From Pseudomonas alcaliphila JAB1 (GTDB lineage Bacteria; Pseudomonadota; Gammaproteobacteria; Pseudomonadales; Pseudomonadaceae): a DNA stretch of 64,000 bases. This document shows, in pieces, positions 41,304 to 49,871 of this stretch. The notes under the pieces were generated by a model. It did no database searches. It was not told the DNA's origin and was given only the letters and a program-made list of their open reading frames with translations. How positions within the stretch are numbered: position 1 is the stretch's first letter; each line of letters opens with the position of its first letter. Location of the stretch: contig NZ_CP016162.1 of the NCBI RefSeq assembly GCF_001941865.1, positions 4,587,501 through 4,651,500 on the forward strand, written 5' to 3'. The position numbers were made by a program, and so were the translations under genes.

Positions 41304-42086
41304 ATGGTTGAGGTCGGGCTCGGGCTATTGGTCGGCCTCGTCCTGGCGCTGACCGGTGCCGGCGGCGGCATTCTCACCGTACCGTTGCTGATCTTCGTGG
41401 TCGGGCTCGAGCTGCATCAGGCCGCGCCCATCGGGTTGATGGCGGTCGGGCTCGCGGCCTGGGTCGGGGCGGTGATTGGTTTGAGGGACGGCATTGTCCG
41501 GTACAAGGCGGCGGCCCTGATGGCCTGCTGCGGTGTGCTGCTCGCGCCCGTCGGCGTCTGGCTGGCCGCGCGGGTAGAGCACGATGTGCTTGCCGTGGTG
41601 TTTGCGCTGGTGATGTTCTGGGTTGCCTTCAGGGCATTCAGGCGCCCGCCGAACGATGACTCGAACCCGAGAGCCGTGCCCTGTCGGCTGAACCCGCAGA
41701 CGGGCCGTTTTCACTGGACCTCACGCTGTGCAGCGACCGTCGCCGCGTCCGGTACCCTGGCGGGTTTTCTCTCCGGCTTGCTGGGGGTCGGCGGCGGGTT
41801 CGTGCTGGTTCCGGCGCTCAGTCGCTTCAGTGATCTGCCGATGCGTTCGATTGCCGCCACGTCGTTAGCGGTCATCGGCCTGGTGTCGGTCAGCGGCGTG
41901 TTGTCCGCCGCGCTGACGGGTGGCATTCAGTGGGCAGTGGCGCTGCCGTTTTCGGCCGGTGCGGTGCTGGGGATGTTTGCCGGCCGCACGGTTTCATCTC
42001 GCCTGGACGGGCGCGTGCTGCAGCGAGGCTTCGGGTTGGTAGCGGCTGTTGCCGCGTCGGCTTTGTTGCTTCAAGTCGCCTTCTGA
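41304..42086 (+). CDS. TauE/SafE family sulfite exporter-type membrane protein
   Basis: The 260-residue protein has two repeats of about four membrane helices each, beginning with GLVLALTGAGGGILTVPLL and, in the second half, GFLSGLLGVGGGFVLVPAL. These are the paired Gly-rich TauE/SafE motifs. Such proteins export sulfite or related anions. Beside a persulfide dioxygenase, which makes sulfite, the likely job is sulfite export. It ends the plus-strand operon and converges on the next gene. Confidence 0.87.
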   Translation: MVEVGLGLLVGLVLALTGAGGGILTVPLLIFVVGLELHQAAPIGLMAVGLAAWVGAVIGLRDGIVRYKAAALMACCGVLLAPVGVWLAARVEHDVLAVVFALVMFWVAFRAFRRPPNDDSNPRAVPCRLNPQTGRFHWTSRCAATVAASGTLAGFLSGLLGVGGGFVLVPALSRFSDLPMRSIAATSLAVIGLVSVSGVLSAALTGGIQWAVALPFSAGAVLGMFAGRTVSSRLDGRVLQRGFGLVAAVAASALLLQVAF

Positions 42087-42141
42087 TCGCGCGCCCGCAG
42101 GTAGCAAGCCAGACACCTGCGCCGCGCGACCGGATAAGACG

Positions 42142-43530
42142 TTAGCCTTCCTGGACCGGCAGGTTTGCCGCCTTCCAGGCCATCCAGGAGCCCGGAACAT
42201 TGGCCACATCACGAAAGCCGGCCTTCTTGAGGATGCTGGCGGCGATGGAGGCGCGATAGCCGGAGCCGCAGTAGGTGACGGTGGTCTTGTCCGGATCCAG
42301 CTCGTTGAGCCGGTCAGCAAGGTGCGCGACGAAGATGTGCCTAGCGCCAGGCACCCGGCCCGCCGCGACCTCTTGAGGGCTGCGTACATCCAGCACCTGC
42401 ACATCGGGCGCTTCACGACGTGCATTCAGTTCATGAACCGTCCATTCCTGAAGCCTGTTCAGCGGTAGCGCCGCGTTCTGCCAGTCCGTCATGCCGTTGC
42501 GTAGATAGCCGCGAATATCGTCAAGGCCTATCCGGTAGAGCTGGGTGACAGCCTGGTGAACATCGTCGACCGATTCGCCCACCAGCAGGATCGGGCGAGC
42601 GTCGTCGAGCATCCAGCCAGCCCAGTTCACGAACTCGTTGCGCAGGGCAATGTTGATCGCCCCGGGCACGTGCCCGCCGCCAAACGCGAGGATCGAGCGG
42701 ACGTCCACGACCTGCATGCCGCGCGCCGCCAGTGTCTCGAACTCGGACGGCGCGAGTGGCGGTGGTAGGGAAGCGCCCTCCATCTGTACGGCCGAACGCA
42801 CGTTCAGCTGTTTCAGGCGCGCGTAGTGACGGGGTGGTTCCGGCATGTCCGCCAGTAGCCAATCGATAAACTCGTCCTCGCTCCGCTGCTCGCGCAACGC
42901 GGGGTTGAAGAGACGCTCGCTGCCGAGCGTGGAGTGGCGTCGGTCGCCGATGGATTTGCCGCAGGCCGAGCCGGCGCCGTGGCAGGGGTAGATTTCGATC
43001 CGGTCGCCAAGGGGCAGGTAGTGATCGAAAAGTGTGTGGTACAGCGCGCCGGCGAGTTTTCGTTCACTGCCTTCGCCCAGCAGGTCGGGGCGCCCGACGT
43101 CCAGGTTGAACAGGGTGTCGCCGGTAAACAGCGCGATCGGCTGGTCGCCCTGCTGGGCGTCGAACAGCTGCAGGGAGATGTGTTCTGGCGTATGCCCGGG
43201 CGTGTGCATGACTTGCAACGTGGCCTGCCCGAGCTCTATGGTCTCGCCACCGCTGACCTGGCGAAGCTCGAACTCGTAGTTATCCGCGCGACCGCCGATG
43301 ATCTGTGCCCCGGTGCGCTTCGCCAGCGCCTGGGCGCCGGACACGAAGTCGGCATGGATATGTGTTTCGATGGCGTAGGCGATTCGCAGGCCTCGCGCCT
43401 TGGCCATTTGCAGGTAGATATCGATGTCGCGGCGGGGGTCGATGACCGCGGCTACCGCGGCCTTGCTGTCGCCGATCAGATAGGAAATCTGCGCCAGGCC
43501 GTCTGTATAAAAAGGTTCGAAAACAAGCAT
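42142..43530 (-). CDS. CstB-like persulfide dioxygenase fused to two rhodanese domains
   Basis: The 462-residue protein has a metallo-beta-lactamase domain (ETHIHADFVSG, HTPGHTPEH, LFTGDTLFN) at about residues 1-240. Next comes a rhodanese-like domain without the usual cysteine (loop LLVGES), then a C-terminal rhodanese with the active-site loop TYCGSGYRAS. This three-part order is that of S. aureus CstB, which turns persulfides into thiosulfate. The ATG at 43530 follows GGAGG, while the frame also has a GTG two codons earlier. Thiosulfate made here would feed TsdA, encoded at 49868. Confidence 0.88.
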   Translation of the reverse strand: MLVFEPFYTDGLAQISYLIGDSKAAVAAVIDPRRDIDIYLQMAKARGLRIAYAIETHIHADFVSGAQALAKRTGAQIIGGRADNYEFELRQVSGGETIELGQATLQVMHTPGHTPEHISLQLFDAQQGDQPIALFTGDTLFNLDVGRPDLLGEGSERKLAGALYHTLFDHYLPLGDRIEIYPCHGAGSACGKSIGDRRHSTLGSERLFNPALREQRSEDEFIDWLLADMPEPPRHYARLKQLNVRSAVQMEGASLPPPLAPSEFETLAARGMQVVDVRSILAFGGGHVPGAINIALRNEFVNWAGWMLDDARPILLVGESVDDVHQAVTQLYRIGLDDIRGYLRNGMTDWQNAALPLNRLQEWTVHELNARREAPDVQVLDVRSPQEVAAGRVPGARHIFVAHLADRLNELDPDKTTVTYCGSGYRASIAASILKKAGFRDVANVPGSWMAWKAANLPVQEG

Positions 43531-43619
43531 TGCCACCTCCGACGATGGTTAACGGATTGCTCAGTCAACTATTCGGACGGTGTGCGTGGCTGGACGTTCA
43601 GGCTATCGAGATGCCGTCA

Positions 43620-44948
43620 TCAGGGAGCGGGAGCCTGCAGGCTGACCACCAGCTCGACGACGAGACCATCCGCCTGCGGTACGAAACGCAGATCGCAGGC
43701 ACAGCGCTCGGCGATCGCCTTGACAATGGACAGGCCCAGACCACTGCCTTCACCTTCGCCGCTGCGCCAGAAGCGCTCCGTCAGACGCTCGAGCATTTCC
43801 GGCGGGATGGCCGAGCCGTGATCCTGCACGCTGAAGCGAACCCGGCTTTCATCCAGCTGGGAGATCGTCAAGCGGATGGTCGTGCCGTCCTGGGTATGGC
43901 GGCGGGCATTGTCGAGCAGGTTGCGCAATGCCGCGACCGCCAGGGTGGGCGGCATCGCCAGTGGGCGAAGGGAGACCTCTTGCGCCCCGCACAGCTCGAT
44001 GTGCGGCCCAGGCTGCTGGCTGGCGTCAGCGATCGCCAGTTGCGCGACTTCGAGCGCCGTGCAACTGAGCCCGTCATCAAAGGACACGCGGCCTTCCACT
44101 CGCGCCAGCATGAGCAGCTGTTCGAGGATCCGGTGCAGACGATCCGTGCCGACCTCGGCCTGGGCCAATGCCCGTTTCGCGGTATCGCCCTCGGTCATGG
44201 CCGCCACCTGCAGGTGGGTCTTGATGGCGGTCAGCGGGCTGCGCAGTTCATGGGCGGCGTCATCGGTCAGCCGGCGTTCGCGTTCGAGCATGTGCGCGAT
44301 CCGCGCGAACAGCTGGTTCTGGGTTTCGACCAGGGGCGTCAGCTCTCGCGGCAGCCGCTCGATGTGCAACGGCTCCACCGAGTCGGCGCTGCGTTGCGCC
44401 AGGGCCGTGCGGATTCGTCTGAGCGGCGCTAGGCCGTTGCCGATTCCGATCCACAACACGATCAGGCTGCCCAGCAACGCGACGAAAACCGGCAGCGCCG
44501 CGGCCAGGAGCACCGAACGCTGGAGTGCGCTGCGCTCGTCAAGGCGATCGGCCGTGGTGATGCGCATGCCGTTCTGGATGAAGGTGAAGCTACGCCAGGC
44601 GGTATCGCCGATCATCTGGTCGTGAAATCCGGTGCGCTGAGCGTCGAGGGCACTGTCTGGCGTCGCATGGCTGCGCGCCAGGATTTCACCCCGTAGAGAG
44701 CTGATCTGGCAGGCCAGGCCGTTCTCGATGCCCAGTTGTTCGGCGCTCAGACGGGTGCCTTCGCCCAGTTGCGGTTGCGGCAATTGCACCAGCAGACCCG
44801 CGACCATCCGCGCCGACGCAGCAAGGCGCTGATCGAGGGACTGCATCAATTGATTGCGAACATCGAAGAGCATCCAGGTCGCGGCCAGCGCCCAGAGCAG
44901 CACGAAGGCCGAGCCAAGGGTGAGGGTCAGGCGCAGGCGCAAGCTCAT
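43620..44948 (-). CDS. Two-component sensor histidine kinase, QseC/PmrB-like
   Basis: The 442-residue kinase has an N-terminal membrane segment (LTLGSAFVLLWALAATWMLF), a periplasmic loop of about 120 residues, and a second membrane helix (LAAALPVFVALLGSLIVLWIG). A HAMP-like linker leads to the H-box DAAHELRSPLTA with phosphorylatable His233, and to N and G boxes (LLDNARRH, GSGLGLSI). Its ATG overlaps the regulator's stop (ATGA). The gene is downstream of the regulator, the usual order, and its signal is unknown. Confidence 0.9.
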   Translation of the reverse strand: MSLRLRLTLTLGSAFVLLWALAATWMLFDVRNQLMQSLDQRLAASARMVAGLLVQLPQPQLGEGTRLSAEQLGIENGLACQISSLRGEILARSHATPDSALDAQRTGFHDQMIGDTAWRSFTFIQNGMRITTADRLDERSALQRSVLLAAALPVFVALLGSLIVLWIGIGNGLAPLRRIRTALAQRSADSVEPLHIERLPRELTPLVETQNQLFARIAHMLERERRLTDDAAHELRSPLTAIKTHLQVAAMTEGDTAKRALAQAEVGTDRLHRILEQLLMLARVEGRVSFDDGLSCTALEVAQLAIADASQQPGPHIELCGAQEVSLRPLAMPPTLAVAALRNLLDNARRHTQDGTTIRLTISQLDESRVRFSVQDHGSAIPPEMLERLTERFWRSGEGEGSGLGLSIVKAIAERCACDLRFVPQADGLVVELVVSLQAPAP

Positions 44949-45640
44949 GGGTCGGGTGCCTCGGTGGGAGCCGACGCATGGCCGGCAGGGCCCAGGCGAT
45001 AACCGATCCCCCTGACGGTTTCGACGATGCCGTTACCCAGCTTGCGCCTGAGATGGTGGATATGGACATTCAGGGCGTTGCTTTCAACGTCATCGCCCAG
45101 TCCGTACACGGCGTCCTTGAGCTGCTCGGCCGATAGCACGCGGCCGGGATTCTGCAGTAGCGCCTGGAGCAGCGCCTGTTCACGGCGCGACAGGTCCACG
45201 GGTTCGCCTGCCATGAACGCCGCACAGGCGGCGGGATCGTAGCTCAGCGGGCCGTGTTCGATCATCTGTGTCGCCCGACCGGCAGCGCGGCGCAGCAGGG
45301 CATGCAGGCGGGCGGCGAGCTCACGCAGGTCGAAGGGTTTGACGAGGTAGTCGTCAGCGCCCGCCTGAAGCCCGGAGACCCGCTCGGTTACCGCATCCCG
45401 GGCGGTCAGGATCAGCACAGGCAGCTCGAGGCCGCGGCGGCGCAGGCGCTGCAGAAAGCGCAGGCCGTCTTCGTCAGGCAGACCCAGATCGAGAATCATC
45501 AGGTCGAAGCTGGCTGTGCGCAGCAGCGAGTCGGCCTGCCCGGCCGTAGCGGCATGGGCCACGCTGAAGCCCTGGGCTTCGAGCCCGGCGACGATGCCAC
45601 TGGCGATCAGTGCGTTGTCTTCTGTCAGCAGTACGTGCAT
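44945..45640 (-). CDS. OmpR/PhoB-family response regulator, QseB/PmrA-like
   Basis: The 231-residue regulator starts at the ATG at 45640 (MHVLLTEDNALIASG); further upstream frame is not family-like. The receiver has phospho-acceptor Asp51 (LMILDLGLPDEDG) and Lys in the VKPFDLREL switch. The C-terminal winged helix ends with NVHIHHLRRKLG. A matching PmrA/QseB-type box lies in the divergent region at 45769-45785, suggesting that it controls the thiol-redox/tsd operon and perhaps itself. Confidence 0.9.
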   Translation of the reverse strand: MHVLLTEDNALIASGIVAGLEAQGFSVAHAATAGQADSLLRTASFDLMILDLGLPDEDGLRFLQRLRRRGLELPVLILTARDAVTERVSGLQAGADDYLVKPFDLRELAARLHALLRRAAGRATQMIEHGPLSYDPAACAAFMAGEPVDLSRREQALLQALLQNPGRVLSAEQLKDAVYGLGDDVESNALNVHIHHLRRKLGNGIVETVRGIGYRLGPAGHASAPTEAPDP

Positions 45641-45768
45641 GTGGGAATCGCTTGATAGGCAGCAGTCAGTATCGTCCGCCTGGATTAACGGCGCGTTAGC
45701 AGATGGTACGCCGAGTTGCTCGTGCCTCAACGCCGCTCAGCCTTACAGGTTGTGTCCGGGCAAGCCTC

Positions 45769-45785
45769 GTTAATCGCCTCTTAAT
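45769..45785 (+). promoter_or_regulatory. Putative PmrA/QseB-type response-regulator box
   Basis: GTTAAT-CGCCT-CTTAAT is a direct repeat of the half site YTTAAT with an 11-base period, the form bound by PmrA and QseB regulators. It lies between the divergent regulator gene and the dsbD operon, 48 bp before the dsbD ATG, and fits the encoded regulator's subfamily. Confidence 0.6.
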
Positions 45786-45832
45786 CCCGAGTCGGCAAGC
45801 TCGCCGTCGAATCGGGTAATCGGGTGTTGTGC

Positions 45833-47578
45833 ATGCGAGCGCTTTTTATCTTTCTGGCCTGCTGCCTATGGTCCGTGCAGCTGGCGAACGCTTCGCCGTT
45901 CACCTTCGGTCAGAAGCAGCAGGACTTTCTGCCCGTGGACGAAGCGTTCACGCTGCACGTCGAGCAGCCTGACGCTGGCGGAGTCGTGCTGCGCTGGGAC
46001 ATTGCGCCCGGCTATTACCTCTACCAGGAGCGCCTACGATTCGCAGGGCTGGCACCGGGGACCGAGCCCCAGTTGCCGCCTGGCGAGCCCTACCATGACG
46101 AGTATTTTGGTGATTCGCGAATCTATCGCGACAGCCTGGAAGTGCAGCTCCCCGATGCGAATATCGCGTCGCTTGAACTCGGCTGGCAAGGCTGCGCCGA
46201 TGCCGGCCTGTGCTATCCGCCGCAAACCCGCACGGTAGACCTGGGCGGCAGCAGCACGCCTCCGTCCACGCCGGTTCAGGCCGACGACCAGGCCTTGGCC
46301 AGCGGGCTACAGCAGCAGTCGCTGGGCTGGAGCCTGCTGATCTTCTTCGGACTCGGCCTGCTGCTTGCCTTTGCGCCCTGTTCGCTGCCGATGCTGCCTA
46401 TCCTGGCCGGCATCGTGGTGGGTAGCCAGGCCGGGCCTCGCCGCGGCATGGCCCTGGCTGGCGCCTATGTATTCAGCATGGCGCTGGTCTACGCCGCCCT
46501 TGGGGTGGTGGCGGCGCTACTGGGTGCGAATCTGCAGGGATGGCTGATGCAGCCGTGGCTGATCGCAAGCTTCGCTGGCCTGTTCGTGCTCCTGTCGCTG
46601 CCCATGTTCGGCTTCTTCGAGCTGCAACTGCCGGCCGGCCTGCGTGATCGGCTGGAGCAGGCCGGCCGCCAGCGCCGGGGCGGCAGCCTCGCCGGGGCCA
46701 GCGCGTTGGGTGTGTTGTCCGGGCTGCTGGTGGGCCCTTGCATGACCGCACCGCTGGCCGCGGCGCTGCTGTACATCGCCCAAAGCGGCGACGCCCTGAA
46801 CGGTGGCCTGGTGTTGTTCGCGCTGGGCCTGGGGATCGGTACGCCGTTGGTGCTGCTGGTGACAGTGGGCAATCGCTTCCTGCCCAAGCCTGGGCCGTGG
46901 ATGGATCGCGTCAAGGTGTCCTTCGGTTTCCTGTTTCTGGTCGCCGCCCTCTACGTGCTGCGTCCGCTGTTGTCCGACCCACTCTGGGTAGGGCTGTGGG
47001 GCGCGCTTCTGGTCGTGGGCGCCAGCGGGCTGTTGCACCTGTCGCGGGAACTGGTGCGGCATCAGGCGCTCAGCCGCGCGGTGGCGTCGCTGGCTGGTAT
47101 ATGGGGCGTAGCGTTGCTGCTCGGAGCGGCTGGCGGCGCACAGGACGTCTTGCGGCCGCTCGGTGTATTCACGGGCAGCGTTGCGTCCTCGCAAGGTGCA
47201 GAGCCTGCACACGGATTTGTCGGCTTCAGCGAGCCGGCCGACCTTGATCGTGAGCTGGCTGCCGCCAGGGCCGCGGGCCAGTGGGTGCTGGTGGACTACT
47301 ACGCCGACTGGTGCGTGTCCTGCAAGGTCATGGAAAAGGAGGTGTTCGGCGACGCGCAGGTGCAGGCGGCGCTAACTGGCGTGCGGATTCTGCGGCCGGA
47401 CGTGACGCAGACCGATCCCGCCAGTCGTGAGCTGCTGAACCGCTATCAGGTCATGGGGCCGCCGACGCTGCTCTTCATCGGCCCGGACGGGGAAGAGCGA
47501 CGTACCCAGCGCATCACTGGCGAGGTCGATGCGAATCAATTTCTGAACAGATGGAACCAGACTATGGAGCGTGGCTGA
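45833..47578 (+). CDS. dsbD: Thiol:disulfide interchange protein DsbD
   Basis: DsbD carries electrons from cytoplasmic thioredoxin across the inner membrane to periplasmic thiol proteins. The 581-residue form starts at the ATG at 45833 with a signal peptide. It has an alpha domain with a Cys pair (GCADAGLCYPP), an eight-helix beta domain with FAPCSLPMLP and a second Cys in GPCMTAPL, and a C-terminal thioredoxin domain with WCVSC at about 494-497. Its stop overlaps the next ATG, so the trio is one operon. Confidence 0.92.
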   Translation: MRALFIFLACCLWSVQLANASPFTFGQKQQDFLPVDEAFTLHVEQPDAGGVVLRWDIAPGYYLYQERLRFAGLAPGTEPQLPPGEPYHDEYFGDSRIYRDSLEVQLPDANIASLELGWQGCADAGLCYPPQTRTVDLGGSSTPPSTPVQADDQALASGLQQQSLGWSLLIFFGLGLLLAFAPCSLPMLPILAGIVVGSQAGPRRGMALAGAYVFSMALVYAALGVVAALLGANLQGWLMQPWLIASFAGLFVLLSLPMFGFFELQLPAGLRDRLEQAGRQRRGGSLAGASALGVLSGLLVGPCMTAPLAAALLYIAQSGDALNGGLVLFALGLGIGTPLVLLVTVGNRFLPKPGPWMDRVKVSFGFLFLVAALYVLRPLLSDPLWVGLWGALLVVGASGLLHLSRELVRHQALSRAVASLAGIWGVALLLGAAGGAQDVLRPLGVFTGSVASSQGAEPAHGFVGFSEPADLDRELAAARAAGQWVLVDYYADWCVSCKVMEKEVFGDAQVQAALTGVRILRPDVTQTDPASRELLNRYQVMGPPTLLFIGPDGEERRTQRITGEVDANQFLNRWNQTMERG

Positions 47579-48393
47579 TGCTGACGATCAACCTGGGGCC
47601 ACTGGCACTTGCCGTCCCACATGTGCTGATGCTGGTGAGCCTGTTTATAGCGATGCTGACCGGCTGGTGGGTTGGGCGGCGCAGCGAGCGGAATCCGGAA
47701 CAACAGCTCTTCAGGCTGCTGCTGGTGGCGCTACTGGTCGCGCGGCTGGCCTTCGTGCTGGTGTACGTCGAGCATTTCCGAGATGAGCCCTGGCGCGTGA
47801 TCGACATACGTGACGGCGGTTTCATTGCCTGGCCGGGCTTGGTGGTGGCCGTTCTGTTGGGTTCCTTGCTGGCCTGGCGCGACAGCGGGCTGCGCCGACC
47901 GCTGGGCGCAGCGGTGCTGGTGGGTGTGCTCAGCTGGGGGTTCGGGACCTTTGCGTTGCACGCGTTCGAGCAGGGCACGCGACTGCCTGAGATGGGCCTG
48001 CGGGACAACCAGGGTAAACCCGTCGCCTTGCAGGATTACGTTGGCAAGCCCCTAGTAGTCAACCTGTGGGCCACCTGGTGCCCTCCTTGCAGACGAGAAA
48101 TGCCAGTCCTTGCGCAGGCGCAACAAGACAACACCGACGTGACCTTTCTGTTCGTCAACCAGGGCGAGGGCGAGCGATTGATTGCCGACTTCCTCGACGG
48201 CGAAGGGCTCGGCCTGGAAAACGTCCTGCTCGATACCGGCGGTCGTCTGGGCCAGCACGTAGGGTCTGCGTCGCTGCCCACCACGCTTTTTTATGACGCC
48301 GAGGGACGCCAGGTTGGCAGCCACCTCGGCGAGCTGTCCCGTGCCAGCCTGGCGCGCGCCCTTGAGCAACTAGAGGTTAAAACCCAGCCATGA
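47578..48393 (+). CDS. TlpA/ResA-family thioredoxin with membrane N-terminus
   Basis: The 271-residue protein has about four N-terminal membrane segments (residues 8-32, 44-64, 85-100 and 108-130), then a TlpA-type thioredoxin domain with WCPPC at 168-171. The membrane half resembles prolipoprotein-diacylglyceryl-transferase-like segments seen in other TlpA fusions. It probably takes electrons from DsbD and reduces periplasmic cytochrome or DsbG thiols. The ATG overlaps the dsbD stop and its stop overlaps the dsbG-like ATG. Confidence 0.85.
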   Translation: MLTINLGPLALAVPHVLMLVSLFIAMLTGWWVGRRSERNPEQQLFRLLLVALLVARLAFVLVYVEHFRDEPWRVIDIRDGGFIAWPGLVVAVLLGSLLAWRDSGLRRPLGAAVLVGVLSWGFGTFALHAFEQGTRLPEMGLRDNQGKPVALQDYVGKPLVVNLWATWCPPCRREMPVLAQAQQDNTDVTFLFVNQGEGERLIADFLDGEGLGLENVLLDTGGRLGQHVGSASLPTTLFYDAEGRQVGSHLGELSRASLARALEQLEVKTQP

Positions 48394-49166
48394 AACCGGT
48401 ACGTTCACTTTCGTTTTTTATCTCAACGCTCGCCTTACTGCCGACGCCCTGGGCGCTGGCCGAAGCGCTGCCTCCCGCGGTTCAGGCCATTGAAGCGCGC
48501 GGAGCCAAAGTGGTCGGCAGTTTCGACGCGCCGGGCGGATTAAAGGGCTACGCGGCGCGTTACAACGGACAAGGCATTGCGCTGTATCTGACACCGGACG
48601 GTGATCATGTCGTGATCGGCAGTTTGCTGGACGCCGCTGGCGAAGACCTGACCAAGGCACCGCTGGAAAAGCTGGTGTATGAGCCGATGAGCAGCGAGAT
48701 GTGGCAGCGGCTCGAAAGCAGCACCTGGATTGCTGACGGCGCGGCTGAGGCGCCACGGGTGATCTACATGTTTTCCGACCCGAACTGCCCGTTCTGCAAC
48801 ATGTTCTGGAAACAGGCACGGCCCTGGGTCGAAGCAGGCGACGTTCAGCTCCGTCACGTCATGGTCGGCATGTTGCGCCCGGACAGCGCAGGCAAATCCG
48901 CTGCGCTGTTGGCCGCGAAAGACCCTGAAGCGGCTCTCAATGAGCACGAGGCCGCGGGCAAGGCCAGCACGCTCAAACCCATCGAGCGTATCGCGCCCGA
49001 GTTGAATGAACAGCTTGAGGCGAACCTCATCCTGATGGGCGAAATGGGCGCCTCGGCGACCCCGGCTATCTATTACCTGGATGAGCAAGGGCGTCTGCAG
49101 CAGCATCAGGGCGCGCCTCGTCCCGAGGCGTTGAATGGCATCATGGGGCCGTTGTCAAAACGCTAG
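48390..49166 (+). CDS. dsbG: DsbG/DsbC-family periplasmic thiol-disulfide protein
   Basis: The 258-residue protein has a signal peptide (ending WALAEA), an N-terminal dimerisation-type domain, and a thioredoxin domain with NCPFC at 132-136, the DsbC/DsbG-like active site. DsbG protects single cysteines from over-oxidation and needs DsbD for reduction. TsdA, encoded downstream, has an unpaired heme-ligating cysteine that such a protein could guard; that is inference. Confidence 0.85.
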   Translation: MKPVRSLSFFISTLALLPTPWALAEALPPAVQAIEARGAKVVGSFDAPGGLKGYAARYNGQGIALYLTPDGDHVVIGSLLDAAGEDLTKAPLEKLVYEPMSSEMWQRLESSTWIADGAAEAPRVIYMFSDPNCPFCNMFWKQARPWVEAGDVQLRHVMVGMLRPDSAGKSAALLAAKDPEAALNEHEAAGKASTLKPIERIAPELNEQLEANLILMGEMGASATPAIYYLDEQGRLQQHQGAPRPEALNGIMGPLSKR

Positions 49167-49223
49167 CAACACCACACGGTCAGTCAGCACCGGCACCTAT
49201 AACAAGAACGATCTGGAGGCTAC

Positions 49224-49871
49224 ATGAACGTCCCCCTCTGGCCCTTGGCCGGGCTCTTCCTTGCGATCTCCGTGTCCGCGCACGCCGCGGATGCCGCTGC
49301 GGTGTACAGCAAAGGCGGGACCAACCCCGCCGCGATGGCGTGCGCTACCTGCCACGGCGCCGAGGGTGAAGGCATGGCTGCTGCAGGATTCCCCCGCCTG
49401 GCCGGCTTGTCGGCGAATTACATGCGCAAGCAACTGGCTGATTTCGCGTCCGGTGCGCGGGCGAATCCAATCATGCAGCCCATTGCCGCGGCCTTGAGCC
49501 ATGAGGAAGCCGACGCCGTCTCGACGATGCTGGCTGACAAGCCGCAACCGCAGGTCGAGCGAATCGACCGCACCGCGTTGGTCGACGGGCCTGGCGAAAG
49601 CCTTGCGCTGCGCGGCGCCTGGGATCGCAACATCCCCGAGTGCGTCGCCTGCCACGGCCCCAGCGGAACGGGAGTAGGCGACGCCTTCCCACCGCTGGCC
49701 GGGCAGTCGGCACAGTATCTGTCGTCTCAGTTGACCGCGTGGCGTCAGGGCACCCGCAAGAACGACCCCAACGACCTGATGGGCCAAATCGCACGTAGCT
49801 TGACCGAGGACGAGGTAACGGCGGTCTCGACGTACTTCGCAGGCCTGACTGACAAAGGAGCAGCCAAATGA
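49224..49871 (+). CDS. tsdB: Diheme cytochrome c4-type protein TsdB
   Basis: The 215-residue protein has a signal peptide and two heme-binding sites (CATCH at 40-44, CVACH at 140-144) in two similar halves, each with a later Met ligand, as in cytochrome c4. In P. stutzeri TsdB is the electron acceptor of the thiosulfate dehydrogenase TsdA encoded next to it. Here the genes overlap by four bases (ATGA). The GGAGG before the start supports 49224. Confidence 0.85.
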   Translation: MNVPLWPLAGLFLAISVSAHAADAAAVYSKGGTNPAAMACATCHGAEGEGMAAAGFPRLAGLSANYMRKQLADFASGARANPIMQPIAAALSHEEADAVSTMLADKPQPQVERIDRTALVDGPGESLALRGAWDRNIPECVACHGPSGTGVGDAFPPLAGQSAQYLSSQLTAWRQGTRKNDPNDLMGQIARSLTEDEVTAVSTYFAGLTDKGAAK

